A stretch of 64,000 nt of DNA from contig NZ_POUB01000008.1 of NCBI RefSeq assembly GCF_003236335.1, positions 1 through 64,000 on the forward strand, written 5' to 3'. The DNA comes from Micromonospora deserti. Its GTDB lineage: Bacteria; Actinomycetota; Actinomycetes; Mycobacteriales; Micromonosporaceae. The notes beneath the pieces are model-generated. The model saw only the letters and a list, made by a program, of their open reading frames with translations. It was not told the origin of the DNA and did no database searches. Shown here piece after piece: positions 52,539 through 60,570 of the stretch (within the stretch, counting starts at the first letter, position 1; every line of letters begins with the position of its first letter). A program made the translations under genes and the position numbers.

Positions 52539-53593
52539 GCCGCGGCTCCGAGGCCCGGACCCTGGTTCTCCTGGGCCGGCGCGATCTGCGGCAGCGGAAC
52601 CGCGTCGACCAGCCGGCGCACCAGGGCGGTGGCGTCGACGCCGTCGGCGACCGCGTCGAAGGAGAGCACCAGCCGGTGGGTGAGCACGTCCACCGCGATC
52701 TCCCGTACGTCCGCGGGGAGCACGTAGTCCCGCCCGTGCAGCAGTGCGAGCGCCCGCGCGGCGGCCACCAACCCGAGCGTGGCCCGAGGGCTCGCCCCGT
52801 ACGCGAGCTGCCCGGCCACCTCCGGCACCCCGAACCGGGCCGGGTCCCGGGTGGCCAGCACCAGCCGCACCACGTACTCGGCCAGGGCGTGGTGCACGAA
52901 CACCTGCCGGACCAGCCCCTGGAGGGCGACCAGCCGCGCCGGGTCGAGCACCGGGCGGGCGGCGGGCCGCTCGGTGCCCATCCGGTAGAGGATGCCCAGT
53001 TCCTCGTCGTCACTCGGGTAGTCGACCACCACCTTCATGAGGAACCGGTCCCGCTGGGCCTCGGGCAGTTGGTAGACGCCCTCGGACTCGACCGGGTTCT
53101 GGGTGGCCAGCACGAGGAACGGCGTCGGCACCGGATGGCTACGCCCGCCGATCGAGACGTGTCCCTCGGCCATCACCTCCAGCAGCGCCGACTGCACCTT
53201 CGCCGGGGCCCGGTTGATCTCGTCGGCGAGGACGAGGTTCGCCATCACCGGGCCGAGTTCGATGTCGAAGCTCTCCCGGGAGGAACGGTAGATCCGGGTG
53301 CCCAGGATGTCCGACGGCACCAGGTCCGGGGTGAACTGGATCCGGGCGAAGCTGCCGCCCACGGCCGTGGCGAGGGTCTCCGCGGCGAGGGTCTTGGCCA
53401 CCCCGGGCACCCCCTCCAGCAGGCAGTGCCCCTGCGCCAGCAGCGCGGTGAGCAGCCGCTCCACCAGCCGGTCCTGGCCGACGATGACCCGCTTCACCTC
53501 GAACAGGGTCTGCTCCAGCAGCCGCGCCGCGTGGGCGTGGTCGAGGTCGGCGAGGACCGCCGGTGCCGCCGCCACGGACGGCGCCGCCGTCAC
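52535..53593 (-). CDS. MoxR-family AAA+ ATPase
   Basis: 352 residues from GTG 53593. Walker A EGVPGVAKT, Walker B LADEINRAPAKVQSALLEVM, sensor 1 LATQNPVE and arginine-finger region LPEAQRDRFLM are all present, with a C-terminal helical lid. MoxR ATPases act as chaperones that assemble or activate VWA-domain proteins, here the next two genes. GTG overlaps the preceding small gene's TGA by 4 bp. Confidence 0.94.
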   Translation of the reverse strand: MTAAPSVAAAPAVLADLDHAHAARLLEQTLFEVKRVIVGQDRLVERLLTALLAQGHCLLEGVPGVAKTLAAETLATAVGGSFARIQFTPDLVPSDILGTRIYRSSRESFDIELGPVMANLVLADEINRAPAKVQSALLEVMAEGHVSIGGRSHPVPTPFLVLATQNPVESEGVYQLPEAQRDRFLMKVVVDYPSDDEELGILYRMGTERPAARPVLDPARLVALQGLVRQVFVHHALAEYVVRLVLATRDPARFGVPEVAGQLAYGASPRATLGLVAAARALALLHGRDYVLPADVREIAVDVLTHRLVLSFDAVADGVDATALVRRLVDAVPLPQIAPAQENQGPGLGAAA

Positions 53594-53814
53594 AGCGCCT
53601 CCCGTGGCGCGGTCGGCTCGGCCGCGCCGCCGTCGGCGGGCGCCGCCTCGTCCCCCGGGCAGCCGGTCGGCACGGCGGGCGCCTCCTGCTCGGTGACGAT
53701 CTGCACGACGGGCTTCGGGTCGGGCTCCGCGGCGGGGTAGGCGGCACCGCCGGCGGCCACCACCGCCACCGCCGCACCGGCCAGCGTGATCGACGTCCTC
53801 ATGCTCATCCGCAC
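53590..53814 (-). CDS. Small exported protein at the head of the MoxR array
   Basis: 74 residues from GTG 53814, with GAGGAGG 5 bp upstream. One hydrophobic signal or anchor segment (about 8-26, ITLAGAAVAVVAAGGAAY) is followed by an acidic, Pro/Ala-rich tail with one Cys. No family is recognised. The strong ribosome site and 4-bp overlap with moxR mean it is a genuine gene and the first of the seven-gene leftward array. Possibly a substrate or adaptor of the VWA complex. Confidence 0.65.
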   Translation of the reverse strand: MRMSMRTSITLAGAAVAVVAAGGAAYPAAEPDPKPVVQIVTEQEAPAVPTGCPGDEAAPADGGAAEPTAPREAL

Positions 53815-54237
53815 GGGTTCCTCCTCGTCGGAATCGGTGTGCGGCGGGCCACCGGCGCGCCGGAGGCGGCACCGGGCGACCCGCCGGCACCGATTGGGCC
53901 ACAGCCGACCGAAAGACAGCCGAAGAGCGCAGGTCGCGTGCGGCCATCCCGGGCGCGAGGATCACTCGGGAGCGGTGCCGGGTCGCGGCGACCGACGCCC
54001 TGCCGGACGTACTCGTCGTGGCGAGCTGACGCGAGGGTCTACCGACGGTCGGCGGCGGAACAGTGCCGCACGGTGAGGTGGTTCAGCGCCCCGGCGGATG
54101 TGATCACGGGTCGGGGGAGGCAGGTGAGCGGCTCGGGAGGCACGCCGTTCGTCACGCGGAGAAGCGCCCCGGGTGAGCCACGACCACGCGGTCGGTCAGG
54201 CTCCGGGTGCTTTCGGGCGGGTCCCCGAGCGCTGAGG
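53815..54237. other. Promoter side of the MoxR array and end of the methyltransferase
   Basis: 423 bp without a supported gene. The promoter for the leftward MoxR array should lie within about 200 bp of 53814. No operator or hairpin was recognised. Confidence 0.4.
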
Positions 54238-55068
54238 TCAGGGCTTCCGGGCGACGCCGGCCCAGTAGTAGGCCGCCTGCGGGTCGTCCGGCGCACCGGC
54301 GTCCGGGCGCCACGCCATGACGGGCACGATGCCTGGCTCGATCAGCTCCCACCCGTCGAAGAACCGCTCCACCTCGGCGCGGGTTCGCGGTACCAGCGTT
54401 ATGTGGCCCTGGTTCGCCGCGGCCACCGCCGCGCCCATCTCCGTGGGGTTGAAGTCCTGGGTCGGGTGGGTGATCGCCAGGTAGCTGCCGGAGGGCAATG
54501 CTGCCATGAGGGTCCGCAGCTTCTCCCCCGGTTCGTCCTCGTCGCGCAGCAGCATGAGTACCGCGATGAGGGTGAGCGCCACGGGCTGGGTCAGGTCGAG
54601 CGTGTCGGCGAGGCGGGCGTCGGCGAGGACCGTCTCCGGCCGGCGCAGGTCGGCGTGGACGTACTCGCTGCGCCCCTCTTCCGAGCTGATCATGAGCGCC
54701 CGGGCGTGCGCCAGCACGATGGGGTCGTTGTCCACGTAGACCACGCGCGTCTCGGGCGCCAGCGCCTGGGCGACCTCGTGCAGGTTGGGTCTGGTGGGGA
54801 TGCCGGTGCCGATGTCGAGGAACTGCCGGATGCCGGCGTGGGTCACCAGGTAGCGGGCGACCCGGTGGACGAACCGCCGGTTCTCGCCGGCCATCATCCG
54901 GAGGGTGGGGATCGCCTGGATCAGGGCGGCACCCATCGCCCGGTCGACGGCGAAGTTGTCCTTCCCGCCGAGCCACCAGTCGTAGACCCGGGCCGAGTGC
55001 GGGACGGAGACGTCCACACCGGACGGCGGGATTCCGTCGGTCCGGCTTCCGGCGTCGCTGCGCGTCAC
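54238..55068 (-). CDS. SAM-dependent methyltransferase of the DUF574 family
   Basis: 276 residues from GTG 55068, preceded by GAGGGGG. The opening VSVPHSARVYDWWLGGKDNFAVDRA is the DUF574 hallmark, and FLDIGTGIPTRPNLHEVAQ is the SAM-binding loop with YVDNDPIVLAHA next. The family is abundant in actinobacteria and the methylated substrates are unknown. Stands alone and divergent from a Gfo/Idh oxidoreductase. Confidence 0.9.
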   Translation of the reverse strand: MTRSDAGSRTDGIPPSGVDVSVPHSARVYDWWLGGKDNFAVDRAMGAALIQAIPTLRMMAGENRRFVHRVARYLVTHAGIRQFLDIGTGIPTRPNLHEVAQALAPETRVVYVDNDPIVLAHARALMISSEEGRSEYVHADLRRPETVLADARLADTLDLTQPVALTLIAVLMLLRDEDEPGEKLRTLMAALPSGSYLAITHPTQDFNPTEMGAAVAAANQGHITLVPRTRAEVERFFDGWELIEPGIVPVMAWRPDAGAPDDPQAAYYWAGVARKP

Positions 55069-55427
55069 TCGTCCCCCTCAAACAGGCCGGGATTGGCCCG
55101 CGCAGCTTAGCCGATGTCCCACCTCCCAGCAGCCCGTGTCCGATGAGGACGGTGATCGGCGGGCCGGCCGGCGCGGATGGGCTGTCGCCAGGACGGTCAG
55201 CGGCGGGAGCCGGGCACCGGCCGGCGATCACTCCCAGGGGAGCTTGAGCAGGGCGAGGTCGGCCTGACGTCGGAGGTCTTCGCGGCCGGCGCCGCGGGCG
55301 GTGCCCTGCACCGGTTCCCCGGCGGCCGCCGGCCACCCGGGACCTGATCCAGACCTGAGCCACGGGGGCGTAGATTCGTGTCTTCGGGATCGGGATCACC
55401 AGGACACCGAACGGGGACGAGGGCGGT
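55069..55427. other. Divergent spacer before the oxidoreductase gene
   Basis: 359 bp. A leftward in-frame tail, 27 codons from GTG at about 55309, ends GREDLRRQADLALLKLPWE at a TGA near 55228. It reads like a C-terminus but has no recognisable upstream domain. Promoters for both flanking genes must be here. Confidence 0.35.
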
Positions 55428-56510
55428 ATGACGGAGGCGACGCCGGCTCCACTGCGGGTCGGGCTGCTCGGCTACGGGATCGCGGGGCGGGTGTTCCACG
55501 CCCCGCTGATCGCCGCGACGCCCGGCCTGAGCCTGCATGCCGTGGTGACCCGTGACCCGCAGCGGCGCGAGCAGGTCCGGCGCGAGCACCCGGACGCCCG
55601 CCTGGTCGACGACGCGAGCTTGCTGTGGCGGTCCCCGGAGGCGCTCGACCTGGTCGTGGTGGCGACGCCGAACAAGCAGCACGTGCCGATGGCCCGGGCC
55701 GCGGTGGCCGCCGGTCTGGCGGTGGTGGTGGACAAGCCGCTCGCGGCCACCGCGGCGCAGGGGCGGGCACTGGTCGACGAGGCGACCGGCCGGGGTGTGC
55801 CGCTGACGGTGTTCCAGAACCGGCGGTGGGACGGCGACTTCCTGACCGCCCGCCGGCTGCTCGACGAAGGCGCGCTGGGACGGGTGACCCGCTTCGAGTC
55901 CCGCTTCGAACGCTGGCGGCCGGCGATCAAGCCGGGCTGGCGGGAGAGCGGCACCGCCGCCGAGGCCGGCGGCGCCCTCTACGACCTGGGCGCGCACCTC
56001 GTTGACCAGGCGGTGCAGCTGTTCGGTCCGGTCCGCAGCATCTACGCCGAGGTGGACCGCCGGCGGCCGGGCGCGCGGGTCGACGACGACGCGTTCGTCG
56101 CCCTGACCCACGCCAACGGTGTCCGCTCCCACCTCTGGACGAGCGCGGTGGCCGCACAGCTCGGGCCGCGCCTGCGGATCCTCGGTGACCGCGCCGCCTA
56201 CACCACGTACGGGCTGGACCCGCAGGAGGCGGCGCTGCGCGAGGGCGTCCGGCCGGGCGCGCCGGGCTGGGGTGAGGTCCCCCCAGAGCGGTACGGCACG
56301 CTCGGCGTCGACGGCGACCTGCGGCCCGTGCGCACCGAACCCGGCCGCTACCAGAGCTTCTACCGGCGAGTGGTGGCGGCGCTGCGCGACGGTACGCCGC
56401 TGCCCGTCGACCCGTCCGACGCCGCCGACACCGTCGCGCTGATCGAGCTCGCGCACCGGTCCGCCGCGCAGGGCGCGGTGCTGCCCGTCCCGTCGCCCCC
56501 GGCCGGGTGA
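55428..56510 (+). CDS. Gfo/Idh/MocA family NAD(P)-dependent oxidoreductase
   Basis: 360 residues. N-terminal Rossmann fold GLLGYGIAGRVFHAPLI, catalytic Lys region VDKPLA (family EKP), and the C-terminal domain GGALYDLGAHLVDQAVQLFG with the His. It would oxidise or reduce a sugar or cyclitol. The start ATG 55428 has GGGGACGAGGG upstream. The substrate cannot be read from the sequence; no sugar operon surrounds it. Confidence 0.9.
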   Translation: MTEATPAPLRVGLLGYGIAGRVFHAPLIAATPGLSLHAVVTRDPQRREQVRREHPDARLVDDASLLWRSPEALDLVVVATPNKQHVPMARAAVAAGLAVVVDKPLAATAAQGRALVDEATGRGVPLTVFQNRRWDGDFLTARRLLDEGALGRVTRFESRFERWRPAIKPGWRESGTAAEAGGALYDLGAHLVDQAVQLFGPVRSIYAEVDRRRPGARVDDDAFVALTHANGVRSHLWTSAVAAQLGPRLRILGDRAAYTTYGLDPQEAALREGVRPGAPGWGEVPPERYGTLGVDGDLRPVRTEPGRYQSFYRRVVAALRDGTPLPVDPSDAADTVALIELAHRSAAQGAVLPVPSPPAG

Positions 56511-56523
56511 CGCCGGGCGGCGG

Positions 56524-57612
56524 TCACGAGGCCGGGGCGGTGAGCAGGTAGTCGTCCGCGTCGGGGTTCCACTCCAGCTGAACGGCGCCGGTGGTGGCGG
56601 CGGCCCGGCAGAACTGGAGGAAGCCGCGGTAGCCGAGCTTCTTCTCGCTGAAGTCGGGCCGTACCCGGCGAAGCTGGTTCTTGAGGCCGGACAACGCCAC
56701 CGCGCCGTCGTCGCCGGCCAGGTCCCGCACCACCGAGCGGAGCAGGCGGAACGCCTCCTCCCGGTCGCCATGCTCGGGCAGGGACACCTCCGGGTCGCCC
56801 TTCGCCGGCCCTTCGGCCAGCTCGACCACGTTCCGCTCGGCAAGGTGCCGCAGAAGCTCACCGAAGGTGCGGAAGCCGTAGTCGGACTCGCTGAAGGTCG
56901 GGTCCTTGCGCAGCAGGGTCCGCTTCAGCCGGGACGCGGTCACCTCACCGCCGGAGCTGCCCTGCAGGCCGGCCACGGTCTGGGCCACCAGGACGGTGAG
57001 CGTGTCGACGTCGCGTGCCGGTTCCTCCTCCGCCGTCGGCTGCGGCTCGGGTTCCGGCTGCACCTGCTCCACCGGCTGCGGCTCGGGGCTGGGCAGCCGG
57101 GCCGGGCGGCCACGGCGGCCGCGGACCGGCGGGATGTCGACGCCCTCGAGGCGCTCGTAGTAGAGGAACTCGTCGCACGCGGGCGGGAGCAACGCCGAGG
57201 TGGACTTCTCCACGCCGACACCGACGACCCGCTTGTTGAGCTCGCGGAGCTTGTGCACCAGCGGCGTGAAGTCGCTGTCGCCCGTGCAGATCACGAACGT
57301 CGAGATGTACTCCCGCTCGAAGGCCAGCTCCACGGCGTCGACGGCCATCTTGATGTCGGCGGCGTTCTTGCGCGCGGCGCCCATGCGCTGCGGTATCTCG
57401 ATGAGCTCGACGTGGGACCGGGTGAGCATGCGGCGGTCCTCGTCGAAGAACGACCAGTCGGCGTACGCCCGACGCACCACCACCCGCCCCCGCTCGGCGA
57501 GGGCGTCGGCGATGGGGCGGAAGTCGAAGGCCATCCCGCCGTGGTGGTCGCGCGCGCCGAGCGCGAGGTTCTCGTAGTCGAGGAACAGCGCGATGCGGTC
57601 TTCTTGATCCAC
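56524..57612 (-). CDS. NYN-domain ribonuclease-like protein with two OST-HTH/LOTUS-type domains
   Basis: 362 residues. NYN/PIN-like domain at about 1-165 with IALFLDYENLALG (first Asp), ADIKMAVDAVE and CTGDSDFTPLVHKL (acidic residues for metal), then a Pro/Glu-rich linker (about 170-205), then two winged-helix LOTUS-like modules (about 205-265 and 290-350, each with a TFSESDYGFRTFGELL or DFSEKKLGYRGFLQF pattern). LOTUS domains bind RNA, so it is probably an RNA nuclease. No neighbouring genes explain its role. Confidence 0.85.
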   Translation of the reverse strand: MDQEDRIALFLDYENLALGARDHHGGMAFDFRPIADALAERGRVVVRRAYADWSFFDEDRRMLTRSHVELIEIPQRMGAARKNAADIKMAVDAVELAFEREYISTFVICTGDSDFTPLVHKLRELNKRVVGVGVEKSTSALLPPACDEFLYYERLEGVDIPPVRGRRGRPARLPSPEPQPVEQVQPEPEPQPTAEEEPARDVDTLTVLVAQTVAGLQGSSGGEVTASRLKRTLLRKDPTFSESDYGFRTFGELLRHLAERNVVELAEGPAKGDPEVSLPEHGDREEAFRLLRSVVRDLAGDDGAVALSGLKNQLRRVRPDFSEKKLGYRGFLQFCRAAATTGAVQLEWNPDADDYLLTAPAS

Positions 57613-57951
57613 CGAGCCAGCCTACGCCCGCTGCCGGCGTCCGCGGTCACGGCACGGGCAGGAGCCTGCGCGGCGCGTCCACGATCTCGTACCCCTGGCG
57701 ACCTCGCCGATGCTGGTCACGCCGCCCGCACGGGCCGGCGGCGGAGGAACACGGCGGCCATGATCAGCAACCCGGCAGCGCACCTCCGGCCTCCGAGTCG
57801 AGGCGGCCCGCAGTCAGGCTCAGCGAGGCGCTCCGTCACCCGTACCGGGTGAGGCGGTCTCACCCCGCCCTGCGTGAGGGTGGTGAACCAGCAGAGAACG
57901 GGGAGGCAAGGACATGGTGCTCCGGTCGAAGGTCAGTCCCGCGCCGACGAC
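57613..57951. other. Spacer that probably includes the true start of the uS4-like gene
   Basis: 339 bp. At 57901-57916 a strong GGGAGGCAAGG lies before ATG 57914, which starts MVLRSKVS, resembling the RPKVKLSR start of uS4 but in a different frame from the rest. See the next entry and the finding on frameshifts. No other gene or site is seen. Confidence 0.5.
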
Positions 57952-58506
57952 GTGCCGCTCAAGCCCGCGTACGGCTATCGGCTGCGCCGGCAACAGCATC
58001 CGGTCGGAGTCCGTGGCGGGCCGCGCCGCGCGCCGCGCGGGTACCGGCTGCCCGACGCCGAGCGGCACCAGATCCGGGCCCGGTACGACCTGCGGGAGCG
58101 GCAACTGGTGCGGGCCCTGGTGGCGGCGGCCGGACAGCCCGGCGACGCGGCGGAGAACCTGGCGGGGCAGTTGGAGCAGCGGCTCGACGCCCTGGTGCAC
58201 CGCGCCGGCTTCGCCCGCACCGTCCACGAGGCCCGCCACCTGGTTGCGCACAACACGTTCACCGTCGACGGGGGCAAGATCAACCAGCCCTCGTACCTGA
58301 TCCGTCCCGGACAGGTCATCCAGGTACGCCCGGAGCGGCAGTGCCGCCCGCAGACCGTGGTCGCGGCGAGTGGGTACGCCGAAGCGGACGTCCCGCCGTA
58401 CCTTGAGGTGCGGCCGGACGAGTTCACCGCGACGCTGACCCGGGAGCCGCGCCGGCAGGAGGTGCCCGACCTGCGGGAGGTGGCGCTCACCGTCGCGCCC
58501 GGTTGA
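57952..58506 (+). CDS. Divergent uS4 (RpsD-like) ribosomal protein paralogue, N-terminus probably frameshifted
   Basis: The frame to 58506 reads KPAYGYRLRRQ, RARYDLRERQLVRAL, AENLAGQLEQRLDALVHRAGFARTVHEARHLVAHNTFTVDG (S4 RNA-binding domain) and VPPYLEVRPDEFTATLTREPRR, all matching uS4. It has no strong start: GTG 57952 is possible, but GGGAGG and ATG 57914 lie upstream in another frame reading MVLRSKVS, as the first residues of uS4 would. A one-base change near the CCC at 57937-57940 joins them. Paralogues of uS4 occur in actinobacteria; no cysteines are present. Confidence 0.7.
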   Translation: MPLKPAYGYRLRRQQHPVGVRGGPRRAPRGYRLPDAERHQIRARYDLRERQLVRALVAAAGQPGDAAENLAGQLEQRLDALVHRAGFARTVHEARHLVAHNTFTVDGGKINQPSYLIRPGQVIQVRPERQCRPQTVVAASGYAEADVPPYLEVRPDEFTATLTREPRRQEVPDLREVALTVAPG

Positions 58507-58549
58507 CGGCGGCGCCCACACTCCCTGCCGTCCCGCGTCGGCCGCGGGC

Positions 58550-58587
58550 TTGCATCCGGTACCTGGGTACGGGCTTACCGTCGGGAC
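58550..58587 (+). promoter_or_regulatory. MerR-type promoter with 20-bp spacer, leaderless
   Basis: TTGCAT (-35, 58550-58555), a 20-bp spacer and TACCGT (-10, 58576-58581). The spacer contains CCGGTACC-TG-GGTACGGG (58556-58573), arms 7 of 8 matched. The over-long spacer with a dyad between the hexamers is the MerR signature, where the regulator untwists the DNA. The -10 ends 6 nt before ATG 58588, so the mRNA should be leaderless. Confidence 0.75.
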
Positions 58588-58938
58588 ATGAGCGATGAGC
58601 ATTTCCCCACGGACGACGCCTGGGTGCCGCAGGCGTGCACCCTGCCGACTGCGCAACGGCCGCTGCGGGTCGCCGAGTTCGAGGAGTTCCTCGGCGAGGC
58701 CGTACGGCATGCCGACCGGCCCTCGGCGGGGCACCTGCGGCTCCGGCTCGACGGCGCGGCGCGGGTGGCGGAGTGGGCGCGGGCCCTGACGGCGCGGGAA
58801 TCCGCGTGCTGCGCGTTCTTCGCCTTCGACCTGTTCCGCTCCGGCCCGGACTCGCTGACGCTGGACATCCGCGTGCCGGCGACACACGTCGACGTGCTCG
58901 ACGCCCTCGCGGCCCGGGCGAGGCGGGACCGGGGATGA
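58588..58938 (+). CDS. Conserved Cys-containing protein paired with MerR
   Basis: 116 residues. It has VPQACTLPTAQRPLRVAEFEEF and, later, ARESACCAFFAFD. These Cys positions recur in this actinobacterial family, which commonly sits before a MerR gene, so they may bind the same metal. It is not a known transporter or reductase. The MerR gene overlaps it by 4 bp (ATGA). Confidence 0.65.
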   Translation: MSDEHFPTDDAWVPQACTLPTAQRPLRVAEFEEFLGEAVRHADRPSAGHLRLRLDGAARVAEWARALTARESACCAFFAFDLFRSGPDSLTLDIRVPATHVDVLDALAARARRDRG

Positions 58939-59384
58939 CCGGCTCGGAACTGCGCAGCGGCCAGGTGGCCGACGCGGCCGGGGTCACCGTGCAAACCCTG
59001 CGCTACTACGAGCGCCGGGGCCTGCTCGCCTCCCCGCGGCGATCGCCGGGCGGGCACCGCCTCTACCCGGCCGAGGCGGTCACCCTGCTGCGGGTCATCC
59101 GGACCGCGCAACGCCTCGGCTTCACCCTCGCCGAGGTCGCCGACCTGCTGGCCGCCGGCCGGCACCGGCAGGGCGGCCGACGGCACGCGGGGCTGCGTAC
59201 CCGGGCCGGGGAGAAGCTCGCCGAGGTGGAACGGAAGCTGGCGGACCTGACGGTCATCCGCGACACCCTGCGCGCCGCCGTCTCGGCCGGCTGCGACGAC
59301 CTGGTCGCCTGCGCCGCCAACTCCTGCTGCCCGCTACCCTTCGCCGAGCTGGCCGATCGGGACGGCGGCGCCGGCAACTCCTGA
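58935..59384 (+). CDS. MerR-family transcriptional regulator
   Basis: 149 residues. The HTH reads SGQVADAAGVTVQTLRYYERRGLL, followed by SPGGHRLYPAEAV. The dimer helix is about 85-118. Cys120, Cys126, Cys131 and Cys132 (SAGCDDLVACAANSCC) form a metal-binding loop; no Cys is found near position 82, unlike HgR MerR. Copper, zinc or a thiol-reactive compound are possible. It overlaps the previous gene by 4 bp and is expected to autoregulate the promoter at 58550. Confidence 0.85.
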   Translation: MTGSELRSGQVADAAGVTVQTLRYYERRGLLASPRRSPGGHRLYPAEAVTLLRVIRTAQRLGFTLAEVADLLAAGRHRQGGRRHAGLRTRAGEKLAEVERKLADLTVIRDTLRAAVSAGCDDLVACAANSCCPLPFAELADRDGGAGNS

Positions 59385-59552
59385 CCGGCTCCGGCGACCG
59401 GTCGGCGGAACCGCCGATGCTCGCCCGGGCGATCGACGCCACTGCGACGGGCCCGGGCCGGCGTACGAGCCGAAATGGACCCGGCGCTCGAGGAGTCCCG
59501 GTCAGGGCAGTTCTTCCCGATAGTCGAAAGGTGTCTGCGCGGTCCTCGGTTG

Positions 59553-60083
59553 TCACTGTGGTGTGGCGTGTTGGCCGTGGTCGCTCAGCTGGGCGTCGAA
59601 CCAGGCGTGTAGGGCGGTGATGAGGGTGTCCTCGGGGGTGGTGTAGGTGATGCGGGCGCCGTCGGCGGTCGTCTCATAGTCGATGGCGATCTTTCCGGCG
59701 CTGTTGCGTAGCGCGGCGAGGCCCGGCATCTCGGTGCCGTGGATACGGGACGGGTCGGTGAAGTCGCCGCGCCGGAAGCTCTCGGCTTCGTGTTGCACAT
59801 GCTGCCGGATGAGCCCGATCTGGGTGGTGTCTGCGGGGTCGTCGGCGACGACGGTCTGTATCCCGCCGGTGTCGGTCTTCCTGAAGTGGTGGGTGGTGCG
59901 GTCCAGGTCGAACGGCATCACGGACGCCCCGCGTTCGGCAACCTGCGCCTGTCGGTCGGCGCTCGCTTCGGATGTCGCCGGCGCGCTGTTGGCGTCGGCG
60001 CAGCCGGCGCTCAACACGGCAGCGGCAGTGGTCGCCGCGAGCAGCAGCTGCCGGCGCGTGCGGGGACGGTCATGACGGGTCAT
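59553..60083 (-). CDS. Tat-type lipoprotein of the MarR-linked family
   Basis: 176 residues from ATG 60083. A twin-arginine pattern TRRQLLLAATTAAAVLSAGC ends in a lipobox (Cys32), so it is probably a Tat-exported lipoprotein. The mature domain has HHFRKTDTGGIQTVVADDP, IRQHVQHEAESFRRGDF and ITALHAWFDAQLSDHGQHA. Relatives sit next to MarR genes and are often misnamed aspartate carbamoyltransferase. The start lies 14 bp inside the MarR gene. Function is unknown. Confidence 0.7.
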   Translation of the reverse strand: MTRHDRPRTRRQLLLAATTAAAVLSAGCADANSAPATSEASADRQAQVAERGASVMPFDLDRTTHHFRKTDTGGIQTVVADDPADTTQIGLIRQHVQHEAESFRRGDFTDPSRIHGTEMPGLAALRNSAGKIAIDYETTADGARITYTTPEDTLITALHAWFDAQLSDHGQHATPQ

Positions 60084-60525
60084 CGGTGGCCTCCGCCAGG
60101 GTCTGCAGCGCGTGCACCACGGCGGCGCGCTGGTCATCGGGGATACGGGCCAAGAGCTTGGTGAACCGGGCGCGGCGGGCGTCGGCCTGCCGCGCCGCGG
60201 CGACGGCCCCGGCGTCGGTGAGTTCGAGCAGAACACCGCGACCGTCGTCGGTTGCCGGGTGCCGGTGCAGCCAGCCGCGGTTGGCGAGGTTCGCGACCAG
60301 GCGACTGACGCTGCTCTTCTCCAGTTTCAGCCGTCGTGCGAGTTCGACTTGCCGTAGTCGTCCGTCCCCCCGGGCGATCTCGGCCATGGCGTGCGCCTCG
60401 GAAACCGGCAGCGGCTGCCCGCAGGGGGTGCGATCGGGCTGGTGCAGGCCGAAATTCCGAACGAAACGCATGAGCGCGTCCTGCGCCGCACCGACGTCGG
60501 CCTCGACTGGGGAGTCATCAACCAT
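60070..60525 (-). CDS. MarR-family transcriptional regulator
   Basis: 151 residues from ATG 60525. The winged helix is at LRQVELARRLKLEKSSVSRLVANLANRGWL with wing HPATDDGRGVLLELTDAG. It begins 44 bp after the siderophore decarboxylase stop, with its own operators between, and is followed by the overlapping lipoprotein gene. Autoregulation is likely. An effector is not indicated by the sequence. Confidence 0.88.
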   Translation of the reverse strand: MVDDSPVEADVGAAQDALMRFVRNFGLHQPDRTPCGQPLPVSEAHAMAEIARGDGRLRQVELARRLKLEKSSVSRLVANLANRGWLHRHPATDDGRGVLLELTDAGAVAAARQADARRARFTKLLARIPDDQRAAVVHALQTLAEATDDPS

Positions 60526-60570
60526 GGTTCGACCGTACAACCATATGGTTCGGCGGTGCAACCAGTTGTT
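60520..60570. promoter_or_regulatory. Three phased palindromes in front of the MarR gene
   Basis: AACCATGGTT (60520-60529, perfect, overlaps the start codon), AACCATATGGTT (60539-60550, perfect) and AACCAGTTGTT (60560-60570, imperfect) are centred about 20 bp apart, two helical turns, so three dimers could bind on one face. The third overlaps the stop of the decarboxylase gene. Confidence 0.7.
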
